DNA of 64,000 bases, from the NCBI RefSeq assembly GCF_022213065.1, contig NZ_JAKLJA010000007.1, forward strand, positions 124,001 to 188,000, read 5' to 3'. Below are positions 19,364-27,590 of the stretch, one piece after another. Position 1 is the stretch's first letter; the number at the start of each line of letters is the position of its first letter. The stretch comes from Paraburkholderia tagetis (GTDB taxonomy: Bacteria > Pseudomonadota > Gammaproteobacteria > Burkholderiales > Burkholderiaceae). The notes below the pieces were generated by a model. That model did no database searches. It was not told the origin of the DNA and saw only the letters and a program-made list of their open reading frames with translations. The position numbers and the translations under genes are program-made.

Positions 19364-19396
19364 GCGCGCGGATTCCGGAAGCCGGACTCCGCGCGC
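19364..19396. repeat. GC-rich stem-loop between sucB and lpdA
   Basis: GCGCGCGGA (19364-19372) pairs with TCCGCGCGC (19388-19396), and TCCGG/CCGGA continue the stem inside. There is no T-run. Like the hairpin between sucA and sucB it may tune expression within the operon. Confidence 0.55.
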
Positions 19397-19422
19397 CGCG
19401 CTCATGTATCGAAAGGATAACC

Positions 19423-20853
19423 ATGTCCAAAGAATTTGACGTCGTCGTGATCGGCGCCGGCCCCGGCGGCTATATCGCGGCGATCCGCGCCGCGCAGCTC
19501 GGCAAGTCGGTTGCGTGTATCGAAAAGTGGAAGAACCCGGCCGGCGCGCTGAAGCTCGGCGGCACCTGCCTGAACGTGGGCTGCATTCCGTCGAAGGCGC
19601 TGCTCGCTTCGTCCGAAGAGTTCGAGAACGCCGCGCATCATCTCGTCGACCACGGCATCAGCGTGGGCGACGTGAAGATCGACGTCGCGAAGATGCTCGA
19701 GCGTAAGGAAGGCATCGTCGAGAAGATGACCAAGGGCATCGAGTTCCTGTTCCGCAAGAACAAGATTACCTGGCTCAAGGGCCATGGCAAGTTCACGGGC
19801 AAGACTGACGCCGGCGTGCAGATCGAAGTGTCGGGCGAAGGCGAAGCTGAAGTCGTCACGGCGAAGAACGTCATCATCGCGACGGGCTCGAAGGCACGTC
19901 ATCTGCCGGGCATGCCGGTCGACAACAAGATCATCGCCGACAACGAAGGCGCGCTCACGTTCGACTCCGTGCCGAAGAAGCTGGCCGTGATCGGCGCAGG
20001 CGTGATCGGTCTGGAGCTTGGCTCGGTGTGGCGCCGTCTCGGTGCCGACGTCACGGTCCTCGAAGCGCTGCCGGAATTCCTCGGCGCCGCCGACCAGGCG
20101 CTCGCGAAGGAAGCCGCGAAGCTCTTCAAGAAGCAGGGTCTCGACATTCACGTCGGCGTGAAGGTGGGCGAAGTGAAGGCCACCGACAAGAATGTCACGA
20201 TCAACTACACGGACAAGGACGGCAACGCGCAAGTGCTCGAAGCCGACCGCCTGATCGTGTCGGTTGGCCGCGTGCCGAACACCGACAACCTCGGCCTCGA
20301 AGCGATTGGTCTGAAGGCCAACGAGCGCGGCTTCATCGACGTGGACGACCACTGCCGCACGGCAGTGCCGAACGTCTACGCGATCGGCGACGTGGTGCGC
20401 GGCCCGATGCTTGCGCACAAGGCCGAAGACGAAGGCGTGCTGGTCGCGGAAGTGATCGACGGCCAGAAGCCGCACATCGACTACAACTGCATTCCGTGGG
20501 TGATCTACACCGAGCCGGAAATCGCATGGGTCGGCAAGACGGAGCAGCAGCTCAAGGCCGAAGGCCGCGACATCAAGACGGGCCAGTTCCCGTTCATGGC
20601 GAACGGCCGCGCCCTTGGCATCAACAAGTCGGACGGCTTCGTGAAGATGATCGCCGACGCCAAGACCGACGAACTGCTCGGCGTGCATATCATCTCGGCC
20701 AACGCATCGGACCTGATCGCGGAAGCCGTGGTGGCGATGGAATTCAAGGCTGCCGCCGAAGACATCGGCCGCATCTGCCATCCGCACCCGTCGCTGTCCG
20801 AAGTCATGCGCGAAGCGGCGCTCGCCACCGACAAGCGCGCGCTCAACATGTAA
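19423..20853 (+). CDS. lpdA: dihydrolipoamide dehydrogenase (E3)
   Basis: E3 is an FAD disulphide reductase that reoxidises the lipoyl groups with NAD+. The 476-residue protein shows an FAD-binding GAGPGGY (residues 11-17), the redox disulphide [13 protein letters not shown] with Cys49 and Cys54, an NAD-binding [17 protein letters not shown] (about 190-206), a second FAD motif ([17 protein letters not shown]) and the interface domain with the catalytic [15 protein letters not shown] precedes the ATG. It is the third gene of the 2-oxoglutarate dehydrogenase operon, and a terminator follows. Confidence 0.97.
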   Translation: MSKEFDVVVIGAGPGGYIAAIRAAQLGKSVACIEKWKNPAGALKLGGTCLNVGCIPSKALLASSEEFENAAHHLVDHGISVGDVKIDVAKMLERKEGIVEKMTKGIEFLFRKNKITWLKGHGKFTGKTDAGVQIEVSGEGEAEVVTAKNVIIATGSKARHLPGMPVDNKIIADNEGALTFDSVPKKLAVIGAGVIGLELGSVWRRLGADVTVLEALPEFLGAADQALAKEAAKLFKKQGLDIHVGVKVGEVKATDKNVTINYTDKDGNAQVLEADRLIVSVGRVPNTDNLGLEAIGLKANERGFIDVDDHCRTAVPNVYAIGDVVRGPMLAHKAEDEGVLVAEVIDGQKPHIDYNCIPWVIYTEPEIAWVGKTEQQLKAEGRDIKTGQFPFMANGRALGINKSDGFVKMIADAKTDELLGVHIISANASDLIAEAVVAMEFKAAAEDIGRICHPHPSLSEVMREAALATDKRALNM

Positions 20854-20918
20854 TGCGCACGGGCAGGGCGGCCGGCTTTTTATGGCCACCCTGCCTCGCA
20901 GTACCATGCATCACGTAC

Positions 20919-20959
20919 AGAGGCGGGTGGGCTCGGGCCCTCCCGCCTCTCTTTGTTTG
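20919..20959 (+). terminator. intrinsic terminator between lpdA and zapE
   Basis: AGAGGCGGG (20919-20927) pairs with CCCGCCTCT (20942-20950), followed by CTTTGTTTG. It is 65 nt after the lpdA stop and only 22 nt before the zapE start, so it may also reduce read-through into zapE. Confidence 0.7.
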
Positions 20960-20971
20960 CGGCCCAGAAAA

Positions 20972-22069
20972 ATGAACGTCACCGAATACTACGAAAACGA
21001 ACTGCAGAAGCGGGGATACAAACCCGATGCGGCCCAGCATGCCGCCATCGACCGGCTGCAGCGGTGCTACGACGAGTGGGTCGCGTACAAGGGACGCCGC
21101 TCGAATGCGTTCTGGAAGCTCATCAACCACCCGGACTTGCCGCGAGGCGTCTATATGTGGGGCGGCGTGGGCCGCGGCAAGAGCTTCCTGATGGACAGTT
21201 TCTATGCGGTCGTGCCGTTGCAGCGCAAGACGCGTCTGCATTTTCACGAATTCATGCGCGAGGTGCACCGCGAACTCGAAGAGCTCAAGGGTCAGGCCGA
21301 TCCGCTCGACGAACTCGCACGGCGCATCGCGAAGCGTTATCGCCTGATCTGCTTCGACGAATTCCACGTCTCGGACATCGCCGACGCGATGATTCTTTAT
21401 CGTCTTTTGGACGGGCTCTTCAAGAACGGCGTGCAGTTCGTGATGACCTCCAACTACGATCCCGACTTGCTCTATCCCGACGGCTTGCATCGCGACCGCA
21501 TGCTGCCCGCAATCGAACTCATCAAGGAAAAGTTGGATGTCCTGAACGTCGATGCCGGTATCGATTATCGCCAGCGCACGCTCGCGCAGGTCGAGGTCTA
21601 TCACACGCCGCTCGGCGCGGCCGCGGACAAGGCGTTGCGCCACTCGTTCGCGGAGCTTGCGGCGGTGCCCGACGAAAGCCCGCTGCTGCGCATCGAAAAG
21701 CGCGAACTCAAGGCATTGCGCAAGGCGGATGGCGTCGTCTGGTTCGACTTCGCCACGCTGTGCGGCGGCCCGCGCTCGCAGAACGACTACCTCGAGCTCG
21801 CGAGCCGTTTTCACGCCGTGATTCTCTCCGGCGTGCCGCAGATGACGCCGCGCATGGCGTCCGAGGCGCGCCGCTTCACATGGCTCATCGACGTGTTCTA
21901 CGACCACAAGGTGAAGCTGCTGATGTCGGCCGCCGTGCCGCCCGAGGATCTCTATCCCGAAGGGCCGATGGCCAACGAGTTCACGCGCACGGTTTCGCGC
22001 ATCGTCGAGATGCAGTCGAAGGAGTATCTCGAGACGCCGCGCCGCATCGTCGATACGGCGCTCACCTGA
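20972..22069 (+). CDS. zapE: cell division protein ZapE (AFG1-like ATPase)
   Basis: ZapE is an AFG1-family AAA-type ATPase linked to Z-ring stability and, in mitochondria, to membrane-protein turnover. The 365-residue product has Walker A GGVGRGKS (about 68-75), Walker B LICFDEFHVSD (about 127-137), the sensor segment MTSNYDPDLLYPDGLHRDRMLP, and the C-terminal FTWLIDVFYDHKVKLLMSAA motif typical of the family. The ATG at 20972 gives the family start (NVTEYYENEL); the longer frame from 20882 overlaps the terminator. Placement after the 2-oxoglutarate dehydrogenase genes is usual in Burkholderia. Confidence 0.93.
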   Translation: MNVTEYYENELQKRGYKPDAAQHAAIDRLQRCYDEWVAYKGRRSNAFWKLINHPDLPRGVYMWGGVGRGKSFLMDSFYAVVPLQRKTRLHFHEFMREVHRELEELKGQADPLDELARRIAKRYRLICFDEFHVSDIADAMILYRLLDGLFKNGVQFVMTSNYDPDLLYPDGLHRDRMLPAIELIKEKLDVLNVDAGIDYRQRTLAQVEVYHTPLGAAADKALRHSFAELAAVPDESPLLRIEKRELKALRKADGVVWFDFATLCGGPRSQNDYLELASRFHAVILSGVPQMTPRMASEARRFTWLIDVFYDHKVKLLMSAAVPPEDLYPEGPMANEFTRTVSRIVEMQSKEYLETPRRIVDTALT

Positions 22070-22220
22070 ACCGCGCGGGTTTGTCGTCCCGAAAAATACG
22101 GCTATCGCATCACAAAATCACCTCCGGATTCGCTTTTTCAAGATTCGGACTCGTCTGATAGGGGCCGCTGGGTCAAGTCGATATCTTTAGTCAGGACAGG
22201 TTCTGACAAAGGAGTAGACC

Positions 22221-22691
22221 ATGACCCCCCATCGCGATATTACCGAGGAAGAATGGCAGCGCGTGATGCCGCTGCTGCCAGAACTGCGCCCGCGCTCGGA
22301 AATGCGCGGCCGTCCGCTCGCCAACACCCGTTCGGTGCTCAACGGTGTCTTGTGGGTCATGTATAGCGGCGCTACGTGGTCGGCCATGCCGCGCCGCTAC
22401 CCGTCCTATCAAACCTGCCATCGTCGCTTCAAGGCCTGGCACGACGAAGGTGTTCTCAAGCGCGTGATGGCCGAGCTCTTCGGCGAAGAGGGCGTCGCGC
22501 TGTGCGACATGATCGAATCGCGCATGCGCAAGCATCTGAGCCGTGCCGAAAAGGCCGCCGCGCGCGTTCAGGAAGGGGTGCCCGGGTTGCCCGGGTTGCC
22601 ATCAGCTACGCGCAATTCGCCGTTCAGCCCCGCCACGCCCGGTGTGCCACAGCCGCTCAGCTATCGCTCGGTGTACCGTCACACGGCTTGA
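22221..22691 (+). CDS. free-standing DUF4096 (IS5-type transposase N-terminus-like) protein
   Basis: Residues 5-95 match the N-terminal DNA-binding part of IS5-family transposases: ITEEEWQRVMPLLP, RGRPLANTRSVLNGVLWVMYSGATWSAMPRRYPSYQTCHRRFKAW. There is no DDE catalytic domain, in this or another frame. After a basic helix (about 100-120) comes a Pro/Gly/Ser tail encoded partly by a short direct repeat (TGCCCGGGT twice). AAGGAG lies well placed before the ATG, and an imperfect palindrome GTCAGGAC-AG-GTTCTGAC lies just upstream, a possible operator. A strong terminator follows. This could be a decayed transposase or a domesticated DNA-binding protein; the intact expression signals favour the second. 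Confidence 0.7.
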   Translation: MTPHRDITEEEWQRVMPLLPELRPRSEMRGRPLANTRSVLNGVLWVMYSGATWSAMPRRYPSYQTCHRRFKAWHDEGVLKRVMAELFGEEGVALCDMIESRMRKHLSRAEKAAARVQEGVPGLPGLPSATRNSPFSPATPGVPQPLSYRSVYRHTA

Positions 22692-22777
22692 TCGAATCGG
22701 GCGCCGGGATTGAGTATCCGGGCGCGCGTCTGAGCGCATTCTCTTGAGCGCATCGTGCGCACCGGAGACGCCTGCCG

Positions 22778-22812
22778 AGGCCGCCTTGTTGCAAGGCGGC
22801 CTTCGCATTTTT
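22778..22812 (+). terminator. intrinsic terminator after the DUF4096 gene
   Basis: AGGCCGCCTTG (22778-22788) and CAAGGCGGCCT (22792-22802) form a perfect 11-bp stem with a 3-nt loop, then TCGCATTTTT. It separates the DUF4096 gene from the convergent DUF2147 gene. Confidence 0.75.
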
Positions 22813-22851
22813 GGGCGCTCGTGCTTGCGTGTGCTTGTGCGTGCTTGTGCG

Positions 22852-23337
22852 TTACTGCTGGCGTACCCACGTCTGCGACCGGCCCAGCAGCGAAATCCCC
22901 AGATAACCGCGCACCACCAGCTTCTGGCCACCGTCTTCGGTGTGCATCTTGCAGCGGTACACCTTGCCGTTCTCGGGGTCGAGAATGTGCCCGCCATCCC
23001 ATTCGCTGCCGGCCTGCTTCATGTCGTCGATGATCGTCATGCCGAGAATCCGCTGGTCCTTGCGTGCGTCCGTGCATGCCGTGCAGCGGCGGTCGGGTTG
23101 GTCGTTCGCTCCCAGTCCCTTGATGATTTTGCCGCTGAGGCCACCGCTGCCGTCCTCGCTGATCTGCACGAGCGCCTTGGGTTGCCCGCTGTGATCGTCG
23201 ATCGTCTGCCAGACGCCAACAGGCGAGTTCGACTGCGCATGAGCGGCAATGACGCCGCCGAGCAGCGCACCGGCCAGTACGAATTGACGCGCCGCGCGGG
23301 CGGCGAATGAGTGAGTGCGGCTGTTGAGTTGAAACAT
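22852..23337 (-). CDS. secreted DUF2147-domain protein
   Basis: The 161-residue protein begins with a signal peptide (basic start, hydrophobic stretch, cleavage likely after AHA near residue 34). The mature part is a DUF2147 domain: GVWQTIDDHSGQPKALVQI, the GLSGKI segment, CTACTDARKDQRILGMTII, WDGGHILDPENGKVYRCKM and RGYLGISLLGRSQTWVR. This is a lipocalin-like beta-barrel found in the periplasm of many proteobacteria; its function is unknown. Two Cys in CTAC may form a disulphide. It stands alone, convergent to the DUF4096 gene. Confidence 0.88.
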   Translation of the reverse strand: MFQLNSRTHSFAARAARQFVLAGALLGGVIAAHAQSNSPVGVWQTIDDHSGQPKALVQISEDGSGGLSGKIIKGLGANDQPDRRCTACTDARKDQRILGMTIIDDMKQAGSEWDGGHILDPENGKVYRCKMHTEDGGQKLVVRGYLGISLLGRSQTWVRQQ

Positions 23338-23481
23338 GTGTCTTCCTCCACTGATGTTTATCGCTATGTGTCCGCAGGATACGCGAAAGCGCTTCGCGCG
23401 CTTGCGAGGAGAAACTCTAGTCGGCAGGCACGGGCGCAGTGTGCACGCGCCGTGCCTGGTGGGTCGGCTGGCTGATCAACG

Positions 23482-23513
23482 GATTGAGCGATGGACTGAG
23501 CGATGGACTGAGC
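23482..23513. repeat. short 12-bp tandem repeat
   Basis: GATGGACTGAGC occurs twice (23490-23501 and 23502-23513) after a partial copy (GGATTGAGC). It lies in the gap between the DUF2147 gene and the tpsB-like gene. No function is suggested by the sequence. Confidence 0.7.
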
Positions 23514-23557
23514 GGCGCGCGCCATTTTTCGATTCAGCAGCAGCGCAGAAGCTCCGA

Positions 23558-25285
23558 TCAATTGAGCTGATACGAGAACGTGGCATTCACACGTGGGCTG
23601 CGCGACGCGCTTTCGATGGGCGCATCGGCCAGCGCCTTGGCCACGGAGAGATCGAGGCTGTAGTGCTTGCCGTCCGTGATCCGAAAACCCGCCGAGGCCG
23701 ACGAAAGCCGTGAAGGCGAGGGCGTGCCCGCGTGCAGATACACCCGCGCCATGTCGAACGAGACGTAGGGTGTGATCGACTGCAACCACACGTTGCCCAG
23801 CTTGAACGGATGATTGAGTTCGAGCGCGAAAGCCCAGCCCGAATCGCCCGATGCCTCGCCGGGTTGATAGCCCGCCGCGAAGCGCTGTGCGCCGAACGAA
23901 ATTTGCTCCGAGGTCGGCAGCGTATTCGGGCTGAATTGCCCCGTTGCCGCGACGGCCGTGCCGAAGCCCATCGGCCAGTCGTTGCTCTGCGAAAACGAGG
24001 CATTGGTGCGCACGAAATTCAGCGACACGGGATTTTGCAGCGCGAGCCCGGGAATATTCGTTTGCGCTGATTTCGACGCGCCGAGAATATCGAAGGCCTT
24101 CGCCACCGCGATGCTCGCCTTGCGTACCTGGCCCGGCTTCGCGTCGGTGTAATCGGCTTGCAGTTGCAGCACGCGAACCTGCGAGCTCAGGCCGTATTGC
24201 AGCCCGTTGATGGTGTTGTGGTAGCGGTCCTCGTCGTGCGACGCGTAGACACTCGCGGTGCCGACGAGGCTGCGCGTATTGCTCAGCAGCAGCGGATACG
24301 AGAGCGAGCCCATGAGCTTGTCGCTGATGACGGTGCGCTCGACGTAACCGGGCAGGCCCGGATTGTCGACGGGGTTGCCGCGATAATGCGAGGCGTCGAG
24401 CTTCGCCGTGAGGCCGTCGCTCGCGATGGGCACGGCCGCATGCGCGGCGAGATACGTGACGTTGTCGCGGCCTTTGGGCAGCAGCGCCGAAAAGCTCAAC
24501 TGCTCGCCAAACGGCGTGAGGCCGTTCTCGGTGAGCGTAATGAGACCCTGCACGCCCGGGTGATTGAAATCGATGCCGGTGCTCACGTTCAAGGGCTTGT
24601 GCGTGGCGTCGAGTTCGAGCGTGGTGGCGCCGTCGGTGGTCGTGGGCGGTGGCACGTTGGCCTTCACCGTGAGGCCCGGCAGCATGCCGAGCACGTTGAT
24701 ATAGCGCTGGAACGTAGCCGTGCGCAGTGGCCGGTCCTCGACGATGTGCGCGGCGATCGCGCGCATCTTGCCTTCGAGTGCGCCGGGCTTGCCGGTGACC
24801 TTTACGTCTTTCACATAGCCTTCGACGACCGTGATGCGCACCACGCCGCCCGCGAAATCCTGTGCGGGCACGAACGCGAACGAGAGCGCGTAGCCGCGGT
24901 CCTGATAGAGCTTCGTCACGCCATTGGCCGTCTCGATGAGCTGGCCGATTGTGATGTCGTGATTCGCGAGGGGCGTAAAGCGTTTGGCGACCTCGTCGAA
25001 CGGAATCGATTTGACGCCTTCGACCTTGAAGGTGGTCGGCGTGATGTGCGTGGCGAGCAACTGCTGGAGGGCAGGCGTTTGCTGCTGCACCTGCACGGTG
25101 ACGTTGGGCGCCTTCTTGGGCGCGTTGATTTGCGGCAGGGCTTCTAGCGGGTTGCCGCCCTGCGGAGCGCCGCCCGGCACATTAGCCGCCACTGGACGGC
25201 TCTGTTGCGCGACCGCCACCCCGGTCAAACCGATGCTCGCGATGATCCCCACCGTGGCGAGCACGGCCCATTCTGCGCATTTCAT
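23558..25285 (-). CDS. TpsB/ShlB-type two-partner secretion transporter
   Basis: TpsB proteins are 16-strand outer-membrane barrels with periplasmic POTRA domains that export a large TpsA partner. The 575-residue protein has a signal peptide (cleavage near AVAQ, about residue 26), a POTRA domain (about 75-165: FKVEGVKSIPFDEVAKRF to VVRITVVEGYVKDVKVTG), a second POTRA-like part, and a C-terminal barrel (about 245-575) with ELNHPFKLGNVWLQSITPYVSFDMARV and a final beta-strand ending in YQLN. No TpsA exoprotein with a haemagglutination domain lies beside it. The upstream gene on the same strand is a low-complexity lipoprotein. Confidence 0.88.
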   Translation of the reverse strand: MKCAEWAVLATVGIIASIGLTGVAVAQQSRPVAANVPGGAPQGGNPLEALPQINAPKKAPNVTVQVQQQTPALQQLLATHITPTTFKVEGVKSIPFDEVAKRFTPLANHDITIGQLIETANGVTKLYQDRGYALSFAFVPAQDFAGGVVRITVVEGYVKDVKVTGKPGALEGKMRAIAAHIVEDRPLRTATFQRYINVLGMLPGLTVKANVPPPTTTDGATTLELDATHKPLNVSTGIDFNHPGVQGLITLTENGLTPFGEQLSFSALLPKGRDNVTYLAAHAAVPIASDGLTAKLDASHYRGNPVDNPGLPGYVERTVISDKLMGSLSYPLLLSNTRSLVGTASVYASHDEDRYHNTINGLQYGLSSQVRVLQLQADYTDAKPGQVRKASIAVAKAFDILGASKSAQTNIPGLALQNPVSLNFVRTNASFSQSNDWPMGFGTAVAATGQFSPNTLPTSEQISFGAQRFAAGYQPGEASGDSGWAFALELNHPFKLGNVWLQSITPYVSFDMARVYLHAGTPSPSRLSSASAGFRITDGKHYSLDLSVAKALADAPIESASRSPRVNATFSYQLN

Positions 25286-25558
25286 TGAATTCCCCTCGAC
25301 TTGTCGGGCGACGCGCGCCGGTTGCCTGAACCCTCCGGCGCGGTCGTCTCTTCGTGCCGCCTTGCTGGCGGTTTTTATGCGATTCCCTGATTGCCTGGGT
25401 TTTTTATTGCTATGGATTCCGTACTATACGGCGCTGTATTGCCGGGCTTTGCACGACGCGGCGTTCCTCTCCAAACGCTGCGTCGTACATGGCCGATCTC
25501 GCACGTCGATGGTCGTTGAGCGTGGTCTCGCAGATACGCTGCAACGCGTGTGCAACGA

Positions 25559-26899
25559 TTATTTCCTGGTGCCGAGCAGGCTGCCGCTGAGTGACGTGAG
25601 GCTGCTGAGCAGGCCGGCCGAGTTGCTGCCGGAGCTGTCGCCGGTCAGCGAAGTGAGCGCGAGGCTGGGCGCGGTGTTACCCGTGCTCGCTGTGCTGGAC
25701 GTGCCAGTGGTCTTGACACCGGCGCCTAGCGCCGCGCCGGCGGCAACACTGCCCACGGCGCCCGTTACCGTGCCGACGGCGCCCGAGACGAGGCTCGCAC
25801 CGACACCCGCGCCGGCTCCAACGCCGATAGCCGTGCCGCCGCCGGTGGTTCCGCCCGTCGTGCCGCCCAGGATGCCCGTGACCGGAGCGAGCGACCCGCC
25901 TGTACCGCTCGCGCTGCCGCCAGTCAGCAGATTCCCTGTGCTGGCAACGGTCTTGCCCGTATCGGCGACGAGATTGCCCGCGCCAGTCGTGACGGGATTC
26001 GCGCCGCCCGTTTGCGCGACCAGCGTGCCGGTTTTCTGGATGTCGCCGCCGAGTGTTTGCAGCAGGCCAGCGACCGGCGCACCGACGCCCGTCGTGTTAC
26101 CCACCGTCTGCGTAGTGGCGGCAAGCGTCGACGTGATGGGCGTGATGGTCGAACTCAGTTGTGCCGTGGACTGCTGCACCGGGCCCTGCGTGAATGCGCC
26201 CGTGAGCGAGTCGCCCGTGCCGGTGACGGCGGTCCCGATCGAGCTGACCGTCGTGCCAACGGGCGTCGTGACGGCGGCGAGCGGCGTAAGCGGGCCACTG
26301 CCGAGACTCGTGACGAGTTGACCTGAACTGGTGACGGCCTCGCCCGTGTCGCTCACGACGCCGCCCGTGCTTGCGAGCGTGGTGCCAATCGGATTGCTGC
26401 TCGTGCCAAGCTGGCCGAGCCCCTGGGAAATACCATTGCCGAGCGTGGTCACCGCGTCGCCAAGATTCTGGACGACGCCTCCCGCGGCCTGTGTGGTTTG
26501 CGGGCTCACGCCAGGCAGTGTTTGCGCAGCGATTGTGCTGCCGACGCCTGAGACGGTCGAGCCCGCGTCGCTCACAACGTTGCCGCCGGGCTGCACGACC
26601 TGGCCTACGGCGTTGGCCGCGACGGCTGGGCCGACGTTGCCTCCCGTGTTGTTGCCGATACCGCCGTTATCGCCGGTGGTCGTGCCGCCGTTGGCCGCCG
26701 AGGTGTTAGAGCCGCTGCCGCCGCCACTGCCGCCGTCGGTGCCGGCTCCGCCGGTCGTCTGCAAGTCGCCACTGCCACTGCTGCCGGTGCCGCTGCTGAG
26801 CGAGCCCGAACCGCCGCAGGCGGTCAGCGAAAGCAGTGTGGCAACGGTCGTGGCAATGACTGTCAAACGTGCGGCTTGCGCAATGCGCTGTTTGTCCAT
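25559..26899 (-). CDS. low-complexity Gly/Thr/Val repeat lipoprotein
   Basis: The 446-residue protein has a lipoprotein signal peptide (basic start, hydrophobic stretch, LTAC with Cys at about residue 28), a Gly/Ser/Asn spacer (about 30-85), and then degenerate repeats of about 10-14 residues with regularly spaced Gly and Val (of the type VVSDTGEAVTSSGQLVTSLG). The last 50 residues are Thr/Ser/Leu-rich. Such proteins are often named collagen-like triple-helix repeat proteins in Burkholderia databases, although strict G-x-y triplets are not seen here. It probably forms an extended surface or periplasmic layer. It lies 273 nt upstream of the tpsB-like gene on the same strand and could be its partner. 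Confidence 0.75.
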   Translation of the reverse strand: MDKQRIAQAARLTVIATTVATLLSLTACGGSGSLSSGTGSSGSGDLQTTGGAGTDGGSGGGSGSNTSAANGGTTTGDNGGIGNNTGGNVGPAVAANAVGQVVQPGGNVVSDAGSTVSGVGSTIAAQTLPGVSPQTTQAAGGVVQNLGDAVTTLGNGISQGLGQLGTSSNPIGTTLASTGGVVSDTGEAVTSSGQLVTSLGSGPLTPLAAVTTPVGTTVSSIGTAVTGTGDSLTGAFTQGPVQQSTAQLSSTITPITSTLAATTQTVGNTTGVGAPVAGLLQTLGGDIQKTGTLVAQTGGANPVTTGAGNLVADTGKTVASTGNLLTGGSASGTGGSLAPVTGILGGTTGGTTGGGTAIGVGAGAGVGASLVSGAVGTVTGAVGSVAAGAALGAGVKTTGTSSTASTGNTAPSLALTSLTGDSSGSNSAGLLSSLTSLSGSLLGTRK

Positions 26900-27220
26900 G
26901 GTGTTTCCTCCTCTCCGAAAAGGTATTGGCCCGGTTTATGCGCTGTTGTACTGCGCGGCATGCAATGCAATTGCCGTGTTTCAATTAATGAATTTTTGAG
27001 CGCCTGTGTTTCGTTTTTAGTTTTTATAGAGCATTGAAGAAGGGCTCTCAATGGTTAACTTTTTGAATTGACAATATTTAAAGTTTTTAAGCCGAGAAAA
27101 ATCTGATTTGCATATTCTCGGTGGATTCAAGCGCAGCAACGTAGCGCGTTGCTGGTGGTGGTTGTGCGAGCAACGGCCTGAAATGGGTTCATGCAAGGGG
27201 GGATAATGCTCGATAAAACA

Positions 27221-27240
27221 AATAAGAATTCTCATTCTAT
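27221..27240. promoter_or_regulatory. Fur-box-like palindrome
   Basis: AATAAGAATTCTCATT (27221-27236) is a 16-nt palindrome with one mismatched pair. Its reverse, AATGAGAATTCTTATT, resembles iron-regulator (Fur) boxes of beta- and gamma-proteobacteria. The nearest start downstream is the repeat lipoprotein, 320 nt away on the minus strand, so the target is unclear. Confidence 0.35.
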
Positions 27241-27509
27241 GTAGCGAGTAGACAGCTAAATGGTTGAGTGGTATTGGGCTGCCGTTCCAATGAAAGATGG
27301 AGTCGCATTTCGGACTGGGACCCACTAACACGCGGACAAGATGCGCGGATGACCTGTGCCAGAGAGATTCCTGGCGTTCCGGTATTTCGACGCGATCGGG
27401 TCATGCACGAAGTGCAACTAACCGTCCACCCGCCCAGCGCCCTTCGTTACGCCGGTTCCCGGCGCAACCACACATCGACGTCATTGAATCAATGCCGCTC
27501 ACGGCATTC

Positions 27510-27550
27510 GCGCGGCGCAGCGGGGCTTCGTATTGCCCGCTGCGCCGCGC
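27510..27550. terminator. 15-bp stem-loop after the YncE-like gene
   Basis: GCGCGGCGCAGCGGG (27510-27524) and CCCGCTGCGCCGCGC (27536-27550) pair perfectly around an 11-nt loop. It lies 41 nt past the stop of the minus-strand YncE-like gene. No clear T-run follows on either strand, so it may be a factor-assisted terminator or an mRNA 3'-end stabiliser. Confidence 0.55.
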
Positions 27551-27590
27551 GTTGCGCTTCATTCAGGAAAATGATCTGCTGCCGCCAGCA

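Larger units (their letters stand above)
26900..27590. other. 691-nt intergenic region, partly AT-rich
   Basis: No gene is supported here. The part near 27000-27260 is much richer in A and T than its surroundings. It holds a Fur-box-like palindrome (27221-27240) and a strong stem-loop (27510-27550), and should contain the promoter of the minus-strand lipoprotein gene. Short open frames exist but lack ribosome binding sites and normal codon bias. Confidence 0.6.
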
